Shown here: positions 42,672-53,092 of the stretch, piece after piece
Layout of the letters: every line of letters starts with the position of its first letter
Numbering within the stretch: position 1 is the stretch's first letter
Assembly (NCBI RefSeq): GCF_009708075.1
Contig: NZ_WMBT01000001.1
Span: 124,001 to 188,000 of the forward strand
Length of the DNA: 64,000 bases
From: Paracoccus lichenicola
GTDB lineage: Bacteria > Pseudomonadota > Alphaproteobacteria > Rhodobacterales > Rhodobacteraceae
Direction of reading: 5' to 3'
Position numbers and translations under genes: made by a program
Notes under the pieces: model-generated
Told to the model about the DNA's origin: nothing
Seen by the model: the letters and a program-made list of their open reading frames with translations, nothing else
The model's database searches: none

Positions 42672-44054
42672 ATGTTCCTGTCGGTTTTCGATCTGTTCAA
42701 GGTGGGCGTCGGCCCCTCGTCCTCGCACACGATGGGGCCGATGGTCGCGGGTGCGCGTTTTCTGGACGAGTTGCGCCAGCAGCCCTTCAAGGCGCACGGG
42801 CTGCGTGCCAGCCTGCACGGCAGCCTTGCCTTTACCGGCAAGGGCCACGCGACCGACCGGGCCACGATCCTGGGCCTTGCGGGCTTCGTCCCCGCCACGC
42901 TGGATGCGGAAGCCGCCGAGGCCGCGCTGGCCAGGAACCGGGAAACCCGCGTCCTGTCGCCTGATGGCTTGGGCGATCTGGTCTTCGACCCCGACCGCGA
43001 TCTGCGCTTCGATTACGACCACGCGCTGCCGGGGCACGCCAACGGCATGACGATCTCGGCCACGGACGCGCAGGGCGACGTGATCTTTCACCGCGTCTAT
43101 TACTCCATCGGCGGCGGCTTCGTGCTGACGGACGAGGAGCTGGCCCGCAAGGGGGACGAGAAGCGGAGCGACGATGCGCCTGCCGTCCCCTTTCCCTTTG
43201 CCAGCGCGGCCGAGATGCTGGCCATGGCCAAGGCCTCGGGCAAGTCCATCGCCCGGATGAAGCATGACAACGAACGCGTTTATCGCAGCGAGGCCGAGAT
43301 CCGCGACGGCTTGATGCGGATTTGGCAGGTGATGCGCGACTGCATGGACCGGGGCCTGGCCACTGACGGCATCCTCCCCGGCGGGCTGTCGGTCAAGCGC
43401 CGCGCCAAGGCGATCCATGAAAAGCTGCTGGCCGAACGCGGCATGAACCTGACCGCGCCCCATGTCATCAACGACTGGATGTCCACATACGCCATGGCCG
43501 TGAACGAGGAGAACGCAGCGGGCGGCCAGGTCGTGACCGCCCCCACGAACGGCGCGGCGGGCACGGTTCCCGCGGTGATCCGCTATTGGCTGGACCATGT
43601 GCCCGGCGCGTCCGAACGCGACATCCCCGATTTCCTGCTGACGGCTGCGGCCATCGGCGGGCTGGTCAAGCACAACGCCTCCATCTCGGGCGCCGAGGCG
43701 GGCTGCCAGGCCGAGGTCGGCAGCGCCAGCGCCATGGCGGCGGCGGGATTGGCGGCGGTCCTGGGCGGCACGCCCGAGCAGGTCGAGAACGCGGCGGAAA
43801 TCGCCCTGGAACATCACCTGGGCATGACCTGCGATCCGGTGCGCGGTCTGGTGCAGGTGCCCTGCATCGAGCGCAACGGGTTGGGCGCGATCAAGGCGGT
43901 CAGCGCGGCCAGCCTGTCGCTGCGCGGCGACGGCACCCATTTCGTGCCGCTGGACGCGGCCATCGAGACGATGCGCCAGACAGGCCGCGACATGTCGGAC
44001 AAGTACAAGGAAACATCCCTGGGCGGGCTGGCGGTCAACGTGCCGAATTGTTGA
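42672..44054 (+). CDS. sdaA: L-serine dehydratase (iron-sulfur type)
   Basis: The enzyme deaminates L-serine to pyruvate and ammonia using a [4Fe-4S] cluster. The 460-residue single-chain form has the N-terminal beta domain ([18 protein letters not shown]) and C-terminal alpha domain with TAPTNGAAG and the cluster cysteines in [14 protein letters not shown] and [18 protein letters not shown]. The end NVPNC carries the known C-terminal Cys that caps the cluster. The ATG at 42672 has AAGGGGG 5 bases upstream and fits the family start; the earlier in-frame ATG does not. Confidence 0.96.
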   Translation: MFLSVFDLFKVGVGPSSSHTMGPMVAGARFLDELRQQPFKAHGLRASLHGSLAFTGKGHATDRATILGLAGFVPATLDAEAAEAALARNRETRVLSPDGLGDLVFDPDRDLRFDYDHALPGHANGMTISATDAQGDVIFHRVYYSIGGGFVLTDEELARKGDEKRSDDAPAVPFPFASAAEMLAMAKASGKSIARMKHDNERVYRSEAEIRDGLMRIWQVMRDCMDRGLATDGILPGGLSVKRRAKAIHEKLLAERGMNLTAPHVINDWMSTYAMAVNEENAAGGQVVTAPTNGAAGTVPAVIRYWLDHVPGASERDIPDFLLTAAAIGGLVKHNASISGAEAGCQAEVGSASAMAAAGLAAVLGGTPEQVENAAEIALEHHLGMTCDPVRGLVQVPCIERNGLGAIKAVSAASLSLRGDGTHFVPLDAAIETMRQTGRDMSDKYKETSLGGLAVNVPNC

Positions 44055-44159
44055 TGGGCCATGCGGCGGGCTGTTGCCGCCAGTGCCGTCCCGTGCTTGT
44101 GCCGCCGCGCGGCGGTTGCTAACGCTGGCGCGACAGTGATCCCCATAGAAGGCTGACCG

Positions 44160-45017
44160 ATGACACCGCGTCTTGCACTCATCGCGCTGATGACCCTGCC
44201 CCTGGCTGCCTGCGAGGGCATGAACCTTCCCCAGCTTGGCAATGCCGAACCGCAGGTCCAGGGCCACAAGGGACCGCCGGGCGTCTCGCCCCTGGAACAG
44301 CCGATCGAGACAGGGGCCGAGATCCGCCCCGTGTCCACCGCCGAACCCGCGACCTACAACACCGCGGCCTTCAGCGCGCGCGGGAACGAACCGTTCTGGG
44401 CCGTGGACGTGGCGGGCGGCACCGCGATCTACAAGACGCCGGACAACCAGAAGGGCCGGCCGATCCGGGTGAACCGCCTGGCCTTCGCGCAGGGCGTGGA
44501 ATACGTGGGCGTCCATGCGGGCCGTCCCTTCGTGCTGAACGTCCGCGCCGCCCCTTGCCAGGACAGCATGGCGGACCAGGACTTTCCCTTCACCGCGCGC
44601 CTGACCGTGTCGGGCAGGACGGAAACCGGCTGCGCCTCCGCCGCCACGCCCGAGGTGGCCCAGGCCGTCGCCGCCATCAAGGCCCCCGCCCCCGCCGCGC
44701 CGCGCCAGGCCACGACGACCCGCCGCCCCGCAGCCGCCCGGCCGGTCCCCACGCCCGCCGCAGCCGAGGAAACGCCCGCCCCGGCGGCCAGCACCCCCGC
44801 GCCCGAGGCCGAGAACCAGACGCCGCCCGCCACCCCTCCGGCGGCCACCCCTCCCGCGCCCGCGTCGGAAGGCACGGCGGACCTGCCTCCTGCCCCCACG
44901 ACGGCCCCGGCGGCCGAAACACCGGCAACCGGCACCGCGCCCATCGTCCCGGAACTGCGCACCCTGCCGCCTGCCGGGACGACCGGCACGACAACCACGC
45001 CCGAACCCGCCGAGTGA
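44160..45017 (+). CDS. Predicted lipoprotein with COG3650-like domain and Pro/Ala-rich tail
   Basis: The 285-residue protein begins with a lipoprotein signal, LMTLPLAAC, giving a lipidated Cys near residue 18. Residues about 70-160 form a compact domain opening FSARGNEPFWAVDV, the hallmark of the COG3650/HslJ-neighbouring families, and ending with conserved Cys (RAAPCQDSM, ETGCAS). The last 120 residues are low-complexity Pro/Ala/Thr and probably span the periplasm or cell wall. Function is unknown. It precedes yjbH by 118 bases on the same strand and may be cotranscribed with sdaA or yjbH. Confidence 0.72.
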   Translation: MTPRLALIALMTLPLAACEGMNLPQLGNAEPQVQGHKGPPGVSPLEQPIETGAEIRPVSTAEPATYNTAAFSARGNEPFWAVDVAGGTAIYKTPDNQKGRPIRVNRLAFAQGVEYVGVHAGRPFVLNVRAAPCQDSMADQDFPFTARLTVSGRTETGCASAATPEVAQAVAAIKAPAPAAPRQATTTRRPAAARPVPTPAAAEETPAPAASTPAPEAENQTPPATPPAATPPAPASEGTADLPPAPTTAPAAETPATGTAPIVPELRTLPPAGTTGTTTTPEPAE

Positions 45018-45135
45018 TCGCCCGCCCCCTGCGGCAGCAAGGACGCACCATGTCGGCCATGTTGCGTTTCCGGGCTTCCAGCGGGGCGGTTTGCGCCTAT
45101 GATCCGGCCAAAAGCAGAACGAGGACACGCGACCC

Positions 45136-47322
45136 ATGCGCCGATCCCCCCTTCTCGGACGCCTGATGGCGACCACCCTGCCCGTGGCCCTGGTCCTGGG
45201 TTCGGTCAGCACGACCGCCGTGGCGGACCCGATGTACGCGCGGAACATGTCCACCTTTGGCCTGCCGGGGGGGATCGACACCCCCACGGCGGAAACCCTG
45301 CAGGACGGCACCCTGGGGGCCACCATCTCCTGGTCGGACTATGCCCGCCGCAGCAGCGTCGTGTTTCAGGCGCTGCCGGGGCTGACGGCCGTGCTGCGCT
45401 ATTCGCGCGTGGACGGCATCAACGACTACCGCGATGACGGCTATATCACCGACCGGTCGCTGGACCTGCGCTATCAGGTGCTGGACGAGCAGGGCTGGCG
45501 TCCGGCGCTTGCGGTTGGCTTGCAGGATTTCCTGGGCACGGGCGTCTATTCGGGCGAATACATCGTCGCGACCAAGACGGTGACGCCGACCGTCCGCGTG
45601 TCCGCCGGTCTTGGCTGGGGCGTGCTGGCCGGCAAGCCGCGCACCATCGACATCGACGACGAGGGCGGCACCCCCAACGTGGACCAATGGTTCCGGGGCG
45701 GCACGCGGCCCTTTGCCTCGGTCAGCTGGCAGGTCAACGACCGGCTGAACCTGGTCGCGGAATATTCCAACATGGATTATGTCGCCCGATACAGCAACGG
45801 CCAGGTCTTCCAGCAGGGCGAGGAACCGGACAGCAACCTGAACCTTGCCGCCTTCTACCGCTTCGGCGGCAACTACGAGGTCGGCGTCTATACCATCGGC
45901 GGCAACACCTTCGGGGCGCAGTTTTCCATCGCCCTGAACCCGCGCGAGGCGCCCTATCCCTCGGGCCTGGAAAAGGCCCCGGCCCCGGTCCGCCCGCGCG
46001 CCGCCCCGCAGGCCGATCCCGACGGCTGGTCCGGCACCTGGGCGCAGGATCCGACCGCGCAGCCCGCGATCCAGACCGCGCTCGGGCAGGCCATGGCCAA
46101 GGAAGGCCAGACGCTGGAAAGCATGGCGCTGTCGCCCGGCCGCGCCGAGGTCCGGCTGCACAATGGCCGCTACATCAGCCAGGCCGAGGCCATCGGCCGC
46201 ACCGCGCGCCTGATGACCCGCGCCCTGCCGCCGTCGGTGGAAACCTTCGTCATCACCTCGACCGCCGAGGGTGTGCCCACCTCATCCGTCACCCTCCGCC
46301 GCTCGGACGTGGAGCGGCTGGAAAACACCGAGGCCGGCCAGATCGCGAGCGCCTCGGCCCTGTCGGACGCCCCGGCAGGCGCGCCGGGGCTGGTGCGCAG
46401 CGAGGGCGTCTATCCGCGCTTCCGCTGGTCGATCAAGCCCTATGTCAGCCTGGGCATCTTCAGCGCCGAGGACGGGCTGACCCACGAGGTCGGGGCCGAG
46501 GCGCGCGCAAGCTACGAGATCGCGCCCGGGCTGGTCCTGACCGGCGCGCTGCGCCAGCGCGCCTTCGGCAACATCGACCGGCGCGGCCCGGGCATCCCCG
46601 GCCAGCGGGGCGAATACTATACGCCCGAGGAATACGAGGCCAACCCCGCCCTGGAAACCACCCCCGAGGGCGTGCCGCGGGTCCGGTCGGATACGCGCAT
46701 GTACAGCGACAATTCCAGTCCGGTGATCCCGGAACTGACGCTGGCCTGGTATGCCAAGCCCGCGCCCACGGTCTATACCCGCGTGACCGCCGGCCTGCTG
46801 GAACGCGCCTATGGCGGCGTCTCGACCGAGGTGCTGTGGAAGCCCGTGAACTCGCCCCTGGCGCTTGGCGCCGAGGTGAACCACGTGAAGAAGCGCGACT
46901 TCGACCAGTTGTTCGACTTCCGCGACTACGAGGTGACGATGGGCCATGTCTCGGCCTATTACGAATTCGCCCGGGGGTTCACGGCGCAGCTTGACGTGGG
47001 CAAGTATCTGGCGGGCGACAAGGGCGCGACGATCAGCCTGACCCGCGAATTCGCGAATGGCTGGCGGGTCGGGGCCTATGCGACCAAGACCGACCTGTCT
47101 GCCGAGGAATTCGGCGAGGGCAGCTTCGACAAGGGCGTCACGCTGTCGATCCCGCTTGGCTGGGCGACCGGGCAACCCTCGCGCGAGCGTGTCGATGCCA
47201 ACCTGCGGTCGCTGTCGCGCGACGGCGGTGCCCAGCTGAACGTCCGCGACCGCCTGTACGATCAGGTTCGGGACAGTCATTCGGTCAAACTCTATGAAGG
47301 CTGGGGGAGGTTCTGGCGATGA
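45136..47322 (+). CDS. yjbH: YjbH-family outer-membrane protein for exopolysaccharide
   Basis: The 728-residue protein has a signal peptide (cleavage near VADP, residue 30) and is Gly/Tyr-rich with alternating beta-strand patterning in two barrel-like regions. They are separated by a middle segment (about 300-400) carrying VETFVITSTAEGVPTSSVTLRR. Family hallmarks are STFGLPGGIDTPTAETLQDG at the N-terminus, GLLERAYGGVSTEVLW and a final SHSVKLYEGWGRFWR. YjbH/GfcD proteins are outer-membrane components linked to exopolysaccharide secretion and are expected to form a porin-like exporter. GAGGA lies 10 bases before the ATG. It overlaps yjbF by four bases. Confidence 0.88.
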   Translation: MRRSPLLGRLMATTLPVALVLGSVSTTAVADPMYARNMSTFGLPGGIDTPTAETLQDGTLGATISWSDYARRSSVVFQALPGLTAVLRYSRVDGINDYRDDGYITDRSLDLRYQVLDEQGWRPALAVGLQDFLGTGVYSGEYIVATKTVTPTVRVSAGLGWGVLAGKPRTIDIDDEGGTPNVDQWFRGGTRPFASVSWQVNDRLNLVAEYSNMDYVARYSNGQVFQQGEEPDSNLNLAAFYRFGGNYEVGVYTIGGNTFGAQFSIALNPREAPYPSGLEKAPAPVRPRAAPQADPDGWSGTWAQDPTAQPAIQTALGQAMAKEGQTLESMALSPGRAEVRLHNGRYISQAEAIGRTARLMTRALPPSVETFVITSTAEGVPTSSVTLRRSDVERLENTEAGQIASASALSDAPAGAPGLVRSEGVYPRFRWSIKPYVSLGIFSAEDGLTHEVGAEARASYEIAPGLVLTGALRQRAFGNIDRRGPGIPGQRGEYYTPEEYEANPALETTPEGVPRVRSDTRMYSDNSSPVIPELTLAWYAKPAPTVYTRVTAGLLERAYGGVSTEVLWKPVNSPLALGAEVNHVKKRDFDQLFDFRDYEVTMGHVSAYYEFARGFTAQLDVGKYLAGDKGATISLTREFANGWRVGAYATKTDLSAEEFGEGSFDKGVTLSIPLGWATGQPSRERVDANLRSLSRDGGAQLNVRDRLYDQVRDSHSVKLYEGWGRFWR

Positions 47323-47969
47323 ACGGCGTCCTGAAGATCACGCTGGCGGCGTCCCTGCTGGCCGGGCTGGCCGGGTGCGGCAACGACAGCGAAGGCGCGG
47401 GTCCGTTCGGCGCGCTGGCGCAGACGGCGGGCCAGGTCGCAGCCCAACGCCGCGCCGCCAGCCAGCCCGCCGCACCCGCCAAGTCGCCCCAGGACGCGGC
47501 GGCCGAGGCGCTGCGCGTCAATCCCGGCCCGCTGATCCAGGCGGGCTTCGAAAGCCTGGGCCGCACGCAGGTAATGGCGATGACGGGCCAGAACGGCGCC
47601 CTGCGCACCTTCATGACCCCCGCCGAGGAGGCGCTGATCCTGCGCGGCGGGATGCTGGTCGGCACGCGCGGTTTGGGCAACGACCTGTCGGTGGCCGAAC
47701 CGGGGACGGAACCCCTGATCCGCGCCGGTGCCTCGGGCAGCGGCACGCGCGTCATGCGGTATTTCGCGGGCGACGGGGTGGAACGGCCCTTGCAGTTCGC
47801 CTGCACCGTGGGCGCGGGTCCGAACCCCGGCGTGACGGTGGAGAACTGCGAAGGCCACGGCGCGACCTTCCAGAACAGCTACATGGTGCAGGGCGGCCAG
47901 ATCGCCGTGTCGCGCCAGTGGATCGGCCCGACCTTGGGCTATGTGACGATCCAGACGCTGCGGCCCTGA
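47319..47969 (+). CDS. yjbF: YjbF-family lipoprotein (GfcB-like)
   Basis: The 216-residue product has a lipoprotein signal LAASLLAGLAGC with lipidated Cys near residue 20. Family segments are NPGPLIQAGFES, ALILRGGMLVGTRGLGNDL (a hallmark of YjbF/GfcB) and YVTIQTLRP at the end. In Escherichia the yjbEFGH and gfcABCDE operons support exopolysaccharide or group 4 capsule. Here only F- and H-type genes are present, in the order H then F, and coupled. A strong terminator follows. Confidence 0.86.
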   Translation: MNGVLKITLAASLLAGLAGCGNDSEGAGPFGALAQTAGQVAAQRRAASQPAAPAKSPQDAAAEALRVNPGPLIQAGFESLGRTQVMAMTGQNGALRTFMTPAEEALILRGGMLVGTRGLGNDLSVAEPGTEPLIRAGASGSGTRVMRYFAGDGVERPLQFACTVGAGPNPGVTVENCEGHGATFQNSYMVQGGQIAVSRQWIGPTLGYVTIQTLRP

Positions 47970-47976
47970 TGTCGGG

Positions 47977-48000
47977 ACCGGCCCTTTCGGGCCGGTTTTT
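47977..48000 (+). terminator. Rho-independent terminator after yjbF
   Basis: ACCGGCCC pairs with GGGCCGGT over 8 bp around the stable loop TTTC and runs into TTTTT. It ends 31 bases after the yjbF stop and touches the convergent mannitol dehydrogenase stop codon. Confidence 0.9.
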
Positions 48001-49472
48001 CACTTGCCGGATAGATAGCTGTCGATGGCGGCGCGCACGCCCTGGGTTTGCACGATCTTCAGCCTGCGGGCGAAGGCCTCCTGAAAGCGCGGGTTGGCGG
48101 CCAGCGGCCCGAACACGGTTTCATTCGCCAGGAAGGCCAGCGGATCGGCGCGGGACGCGATGGCGTATTCGCGCAGCGCGTCGCTGTTATCATCATTGGG
48201 CGCGATCTCGTTGCCCGCCTCGTCCGTCCGCTCGCAATAGCGGCACCAGAAGGCCACCTCTTGCGCCAACCCGTCGATGTCGCGGTCGTTCTTCAGCGCA
48301 TCGGCCAGCGTGGGCAGGATGAATTTCGGCTGCCGGTTCGACCCGTCCAGGCAGAGGCGCGGGATGGTGTCGCCCACCTCGGGGTTGGCGAAGCGGCTGA
48401 CGATCAGGTCCAGGTAATCGTCATAGCTGACGCCGGGAATGGGGTTCAGCGTCGGGATGATCTCGCGCGTTTCCAGGGCGCGCAGCCAGGCGGCGATTTG
48501 CGGATCGGCCATGGCGTCGTGGACGAAATGATGGCCCAGCAGCGCGGACGGATAGGCGATGGCCGCGTGGCCGCCGTTGAGGATGCGCAGCTTCATCAGC
48601 TCGTGGCGGCTGACATCGGCCACGAATTCCGCGCCGACCTTTTCCAGCGGCGGGCGGCCCTGGGGGAAGTGATCCTCCAGCACCCACTGGCGGAACGGCT
48701 CGCAGACCACGGGGGCGGCGTCGTCGATGCCGAAGCGGTCGCGGACCAGGGCGCGTTCGCGGTGGGACGTGGCGGGGGTGATGCAATCGACCATGGAATT
48801 GGGGAAGGCGACCTTCTGGCGGACCCATTGCGCCAGCGAAGGGTCCGAGAGTTGCGCCAGCTCCGTCACCGTGCGCGCGCAGACATGGCCGTTTTCGGGC
48901 AGGTTGTCGCAGGACAGCACCGTGAATGGCTCGGCCCCCGCATCCCGGCGCTGCCGCAGCGCGGCCAGGATCATGCCGAAGACCGTGCGCGGCGCATCGG
49001 GGTTGGCCGCGTCATGGGCGATGTCCGGGTGGGCCGCGTCAAAGCCGTCGGTCTTGGCATCGACGTAGTATCCGCCCTCGGTGATGGTCAGCGACACGAT
49101 GCGGATCGCCGGGTCGGCCATGGCCGCGATCACCGCCTGCGGATCCACGGGGACGAAATCGACCATCGACCCGATCACCCGCGCATTCAGCCCGTTTGGG
49201 TCCAGTTCGACCACCGTGGTCAGCCAGTCCTGCGCGGCCAGCCTGTCGCGCATGGTGGCATCGCCCGGACGCACGCCCGCGCCGATCAGCGCCCAGTCGT
49301 GGCCCTCGCCCGCCTCGAACAGCTGGTCCAGATACCAGGCCATGTGCGCGCGGTGGAAGTTGCCCACGCCGATATGGACGATGCCGGGGCGCAGGGCGGC
49401 GCGGTCGTATCCGGGGCGGCCCACGGTCTCGGGCAGTTGGGACAGCGCGGATGCGTTCAACGAAACGGCCAT
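48000..49472 (-). CDS. mtlK: Mannitol 2-dehydrogenase (polyol-specific long-chain dehydrogenase)
   Basis: The enzyme oxidises D-mannitol (and often D-arabinitol or sorbitol) to the ketose with NAD. The 490-residue protein has the family's N-terminal motif IVHIGVGNFHRAHMAWYLD near residue 30, AFPNSMVDCITPAT near 220, and the catalytic segment KLRILNGGHAAIAYPSALLGH with Lys near 300 and the Asn/His pair. It is the last gene of the smo operon, 29 bases after smoS, as in the Rhodobacter sphaeroides smo-mtlK operon. AAAGG precedes the ATG. Confidence 0.95.
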   Translation of the reverse strand: MAVSLNASALSQLPETVGRPGYDRAALRPGIVHIGVGNFHRAHMAWYLDQLFEAGEGHDWALIGAGVRPGDATMRDRLAAQDWLTTVVELDPNGLNARVIGSMVDFVPVDPQAVIAAMADPAIRIVSLTITEGGYYVDAKTDGFDAAHPDIAHDAANPDAPRTVFGMILAALRQRRDAGAEPFTVLSCDNLPENGHVCARTVTELAQLSDPSLAQWVRQKVAFPNSMVDCITPATSHRERALVRDRFGIDDAAPVVCEPFRQWVLEDHFPQGRPPLEKVGAEFVADVSRHELMKLRILNGGHAAIAYPSALLGHHFVHDAMADPQIAAWLRALETREIIPTLNPIPGVSYDDYLDLIVSRFANPEVGDTIPRLCLDGSNRQPKFILPTLADALKNDRDIDGLAQEVAFWCRYCERTDEAGNEIAPNDDNSDALREYAIASRADPLAFLANETVFGPLAANPRFQEAFARRLKIVQTQGVRAAIDSYLSGK

Positions 49473-49501
49473 GGCCGAACCTTTCTTCTGGGGGACGAGC
49501 C

Positions 49502-50274
49502 TCAGCTCATCCAGTTGCCGCCATCGACGTTGTAGGTCTGGGCGACGATGTAATCGGCTTCCGAGGATGCCAGGAAGATCGCCATGCCGGTCAGGTCGGC
49601 GGCGGTGCCCATGCGGCCGAAGGGCACGGCTTCGCCCACCTCGCGCTTCTTCTGGCCGGGGGCCTTGCCCTCGTATTTGGCGAAGAACGCGTCCACGCCG
49701 TCCCAATGCTCGCCATCCACCACGCCCGGCGCGATGGCGTTGACGTTGATGCCGTGGGCGATCAGGTTCAGGCCCGCCGATTGGGTCAGGCTGATGACGC
49801 CGGCCTTGCTGGCGCAATAGACGGCGACCAGCGCCTCGCCCCGCCGCCCGGCCTGCGAGGCCATGTTGATGATCTTGCCGCCCTGGCCCCGCGCGATCAT
49901 GCCGCGCGCGACGGCCTGCATGGTGAACAGCGTGCCCGCGACGTTGACGGCGAAGATCCGGTCGTAATCGGCGCGGGTGATGTCCGCGATGGGGGCGGCG
50001 CTGAACAGGGCGGCGTTGTTCACCAGGATGTCGATGCCGCCGAAGGCCCCTTCGACCTCGGCCACGCAGGCGTCGATGGAGGCCTGGTCGGTCACGTCCA
50101 GCCGCACGGCGATGGCGCCTTGGCCCAGGGCATCCGCCGCCTGCCGGGCCGCGTCGATGTTGATGTCGCCAAGGGCAACCCGGGCACCCTCGGCCAGATA
50201 GGCGCGGGCGAATTCCAGCCCGATGCCGCGCGCGGCGCCGGTGATCAGCGCGCGCTTGCCGTCCAGTCGTTGCA

Positions 50275-50275
<1 letters not shown>
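49502..50275 (-). CDS. smoS: Sorbitol dehydrogenase, short-chain dehydrogenase type
   Basis: The 257-residue SDR has the cofactor motif TGAARGIG (12-19), NNAA, and the Ser140-Tyr153-Lys157 triad in INMASQAG and YCASK. It closely resembles SmoS of Rhodobacter, which oxidises D-glucitol to D-fructose and galactitol to tagatose with NAD. An Asp in LGDINID after strand 2 indicates NAD preference. It shares one base with the smoK end (stop/start overlap). Confidence 0.93.
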
Positions 50276-51276
<1,001 letters not shown>

Positions 51277-51286
51277 GTCTTTCCCC

Positions 51287-52111
51287 TTATTTCACGGCGC
51301 CGAAGGTCAGGCCTCGGACCAGTTGTTTCTGGCTGAACCAGCCCAAGACCAGGATCGGCGCGATGGCCATCACCGACGCCGCCGACAGCTTGGCCCAGAA
51401 CAGCCCCTGCGGGCTGCTGAACGACGCGATGAAGGCCGACAAGGGCGCGGCCTTGGTGGTGGTCAGCTGGATCGTCCAGAAGGCCTCGTTCCAGGCCAGG
51501 ATGATGTTCAGAAGAAGCGTCGAGGCGATGCCGGGGATCGCCATGGGCGTCAGCACATACAGGATCTCGTCGCGCAAGGACGCCCCGTCCATCCGCGCGG
51601 CCTCCAGGATCTCGCCCGGGATCTCGCGGAAATAGGTATACAGCATCCAGACCACGATCGGCAGGTTGATGAGCATCAAGAGGATCGTCAGCCCGATGCG
51701 GGTGTCCATCAGCCCGGTGCGCAGGAAGATCAGGTAGATCGGCACCAGCACGGCCACGGCGGGCATCATCTTGGTGGACAGCATCCACATCAGGATGTCC
51801 TTGGTCCGCTTCGTGGGCGAGAAGGCCATCGCCCAGGCCGCCGGGATCGCCACGACCAGCGCCAGCAACGTCGATCCGACCGACAGGATGACCGAGTTCA
51901 TGAAGGGCCGCCAATAGTTGTTCTGGCTTTGCACCGTCTGATAGCTTTCCAGCGTGAAGGACGGGATCAGGTCGAAGCCCGCGATGGCCTCCTGTTCCGA
52001 TTTCAGGCTGGTGATGATGGTGTAAAGGATCGGAAAGAAGATCAGCAGGGCCACGGCCCAGGCCGCGATGGTCCAGCCGATCCTGGCGTTCCGGGTGACT
52101 GCGCGTGCCAT
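51287..52111 (-). CDS. smoG: Polyol ABC transporter permease
   Basis: The 274-residue protein is a MalG-type permease with six helices. [23 protein letters not shown] starts near residue 12, and the coupling loop [25 protein letters not shown] lies near 190. Only 10 bases separate it from smoK and from smoF. Confidence 0.93.
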   Translation of the reverse strand: MARAVTRNARIGWTIAAWAVALLIFFPILYTIITSLKSEQEAIAGFDLIPSFTLESYQTVQSQNNYWRPFMNSVILSVGSTLLALVVAIPAAWAMAFSPTKRTKDILMWMLSTKMMPAVAVLVPIYLIFLRTGLMDTRIGLTILLMLINLPIVVWMLYTYFREIPGEILEAARMDGASLRDEILYVLTPMAIPGIASTLLLNIILAWNEAFWTIQLTTTKAAPLSAFIASFSSPQGLFWAKLSAASVMAIAPILVLGWFSQKQLVRGLTFGAVK

Positions 52112-52121
52112 GTGTTCCCCC

Positions 52122-52991
52122 TCAGTCCAGGTTCCGGCCGACGGCGCGCATCAGGAAGATGGCGACCAGGTTGGCCAGGATGACGGCGATGATGCCCCCC
52201 GCTGCAGCACCCCCGATGTCGAAGTTCAGCCGCGCGGCGCGATAGATCAGGAAGGTCAGGTTGGTCGAGGCCGTGCCCGGACCGCCATTGGTCGTGACCA
52301 GGATTTCCGCATAGATGCCCAGCAGGAAGATCGTCTGGATCAGGATCACCACCGTGATCGCGCGGGCCATGTGCGGCAGCACCAGATAGAAAAACCGGCT
52401 GTAGGCGGGCGCGCCGTCCATCTCGGCCGCTTCCATCTGTTCGGTGTCCAGCGATTGCAGCGATGTCAGCAGGATCAGCGTGGCGAAGGGCAGCCATTGC
52501 CAGGCCACGATCAGGATGATCGAGGTCAGCGGATATTGCGCGAACCAGTCCACCGGCTGCACGCCGAAAAACCGCGCGACATCCGCCAGCACCCCGTAAC
52601 TCGGGTGCATGATCATGTTCTTCCAGATCAGCGCGGCCACCGGCGGCATCACGAAAAAGGGGCTGATCACCAGGATCCGCACGATCCCCTGCCCCCAGAT
52701 CGGCTTGTCGATCAGCATGGCGATGAAGGTGCCGCCGACCACGGTGATGAACAGCACGCCCAGCACCAGCACCAGCGTGTTCCGGATCGATTCCAGGAAC
52801 GCGGGATCGGTGTAGAAATACTGGTAATTGAACCACCCCGCCCAACTGGTCATGCCGGGGTTCAGCATGTTGTAGTTCAGGAACGAGTAATACAGCGTCA
52901 TGCACAGCGGCACGATCATCCACACGAACAGCAGGATGATGGCGGGCGCGCGCATCAGACGGGCAAGCCCTTGGGTCTGGCGGGTGGCCAT
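52122..52991 (-). CDS. smoF: Polyol ABC transporter permease
   Basis: The 289-residue protein is a MalF-type permease with six helices. It opens RAPAIILLFVWMIVPLCMTLYYSF, and the coupling loop reads QMEAAEMDGAPAYSRFFYLVLPHM near residue 205. The ATG at 52991 (MATRQTQ) was chosen over a longer in-frame start at 53015; GGGAG is 10 bases upstream. An intercistronic stem-loop precedes it. Confidence 0.92.
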   Translation of the reverse strand: MATRQTQGLARLMRAPAIILLFVWMIVPLCMTLYYSFLNYNMLNPGMTSWAGWFNYQYFYTDPAFLESIRNTLVLVLGVLFITVVGGTFIAMLIDKPIWGQGIVRILVISPFFVMPPVAALIWKNMIMHPSYGVLADVARFFGVQPVDWFAQYPLTSIILIVAWQWLPFATLILLTSLQSLDTEQMEAAEMDGAPAYSRFFYLVLPHMARAITVVILIQTIFLLGIYAEILVTTNGGPGTASTNLTFLIYRAARLNFDIGGAAAGGIIAVILANLVAIFLMRAVGRNLD

Positions 52992-53040
52992 GGCGGAAAT
53001 CTCCCTTGGCGACACGGGGGCGCGTTCAGGCCCCGAGGAA

Positions 53041-53069
53041 CACCGCCCGGCGGAGGGAACCGGGCGGTG
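53041..53069 (-). other. Intercistronic stem-loop after smoE
   Basis: CACCGCCCGG pairs perfectly over 10 bp with CCGGGCGGTG around a 9-base loop, in the 101-base spacer between smoE and smoF. No T-run follows on the minus strand. It is placed to stabilise the binding-protein message, like malE-malF stem-loops. Confidence 0.7.
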
Positions 53070-53092
53070 CCGAACGGTAACGATTCGACTCG

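Noticed and set aside
41694..45326. A 1210-codon open frame on the minus strand
   Set aside because: It runs antisense through sdaA and the lipoprotein gene, and in another frame of dusB. Composition is that of a shadow frame and the true genes have clear motifs.
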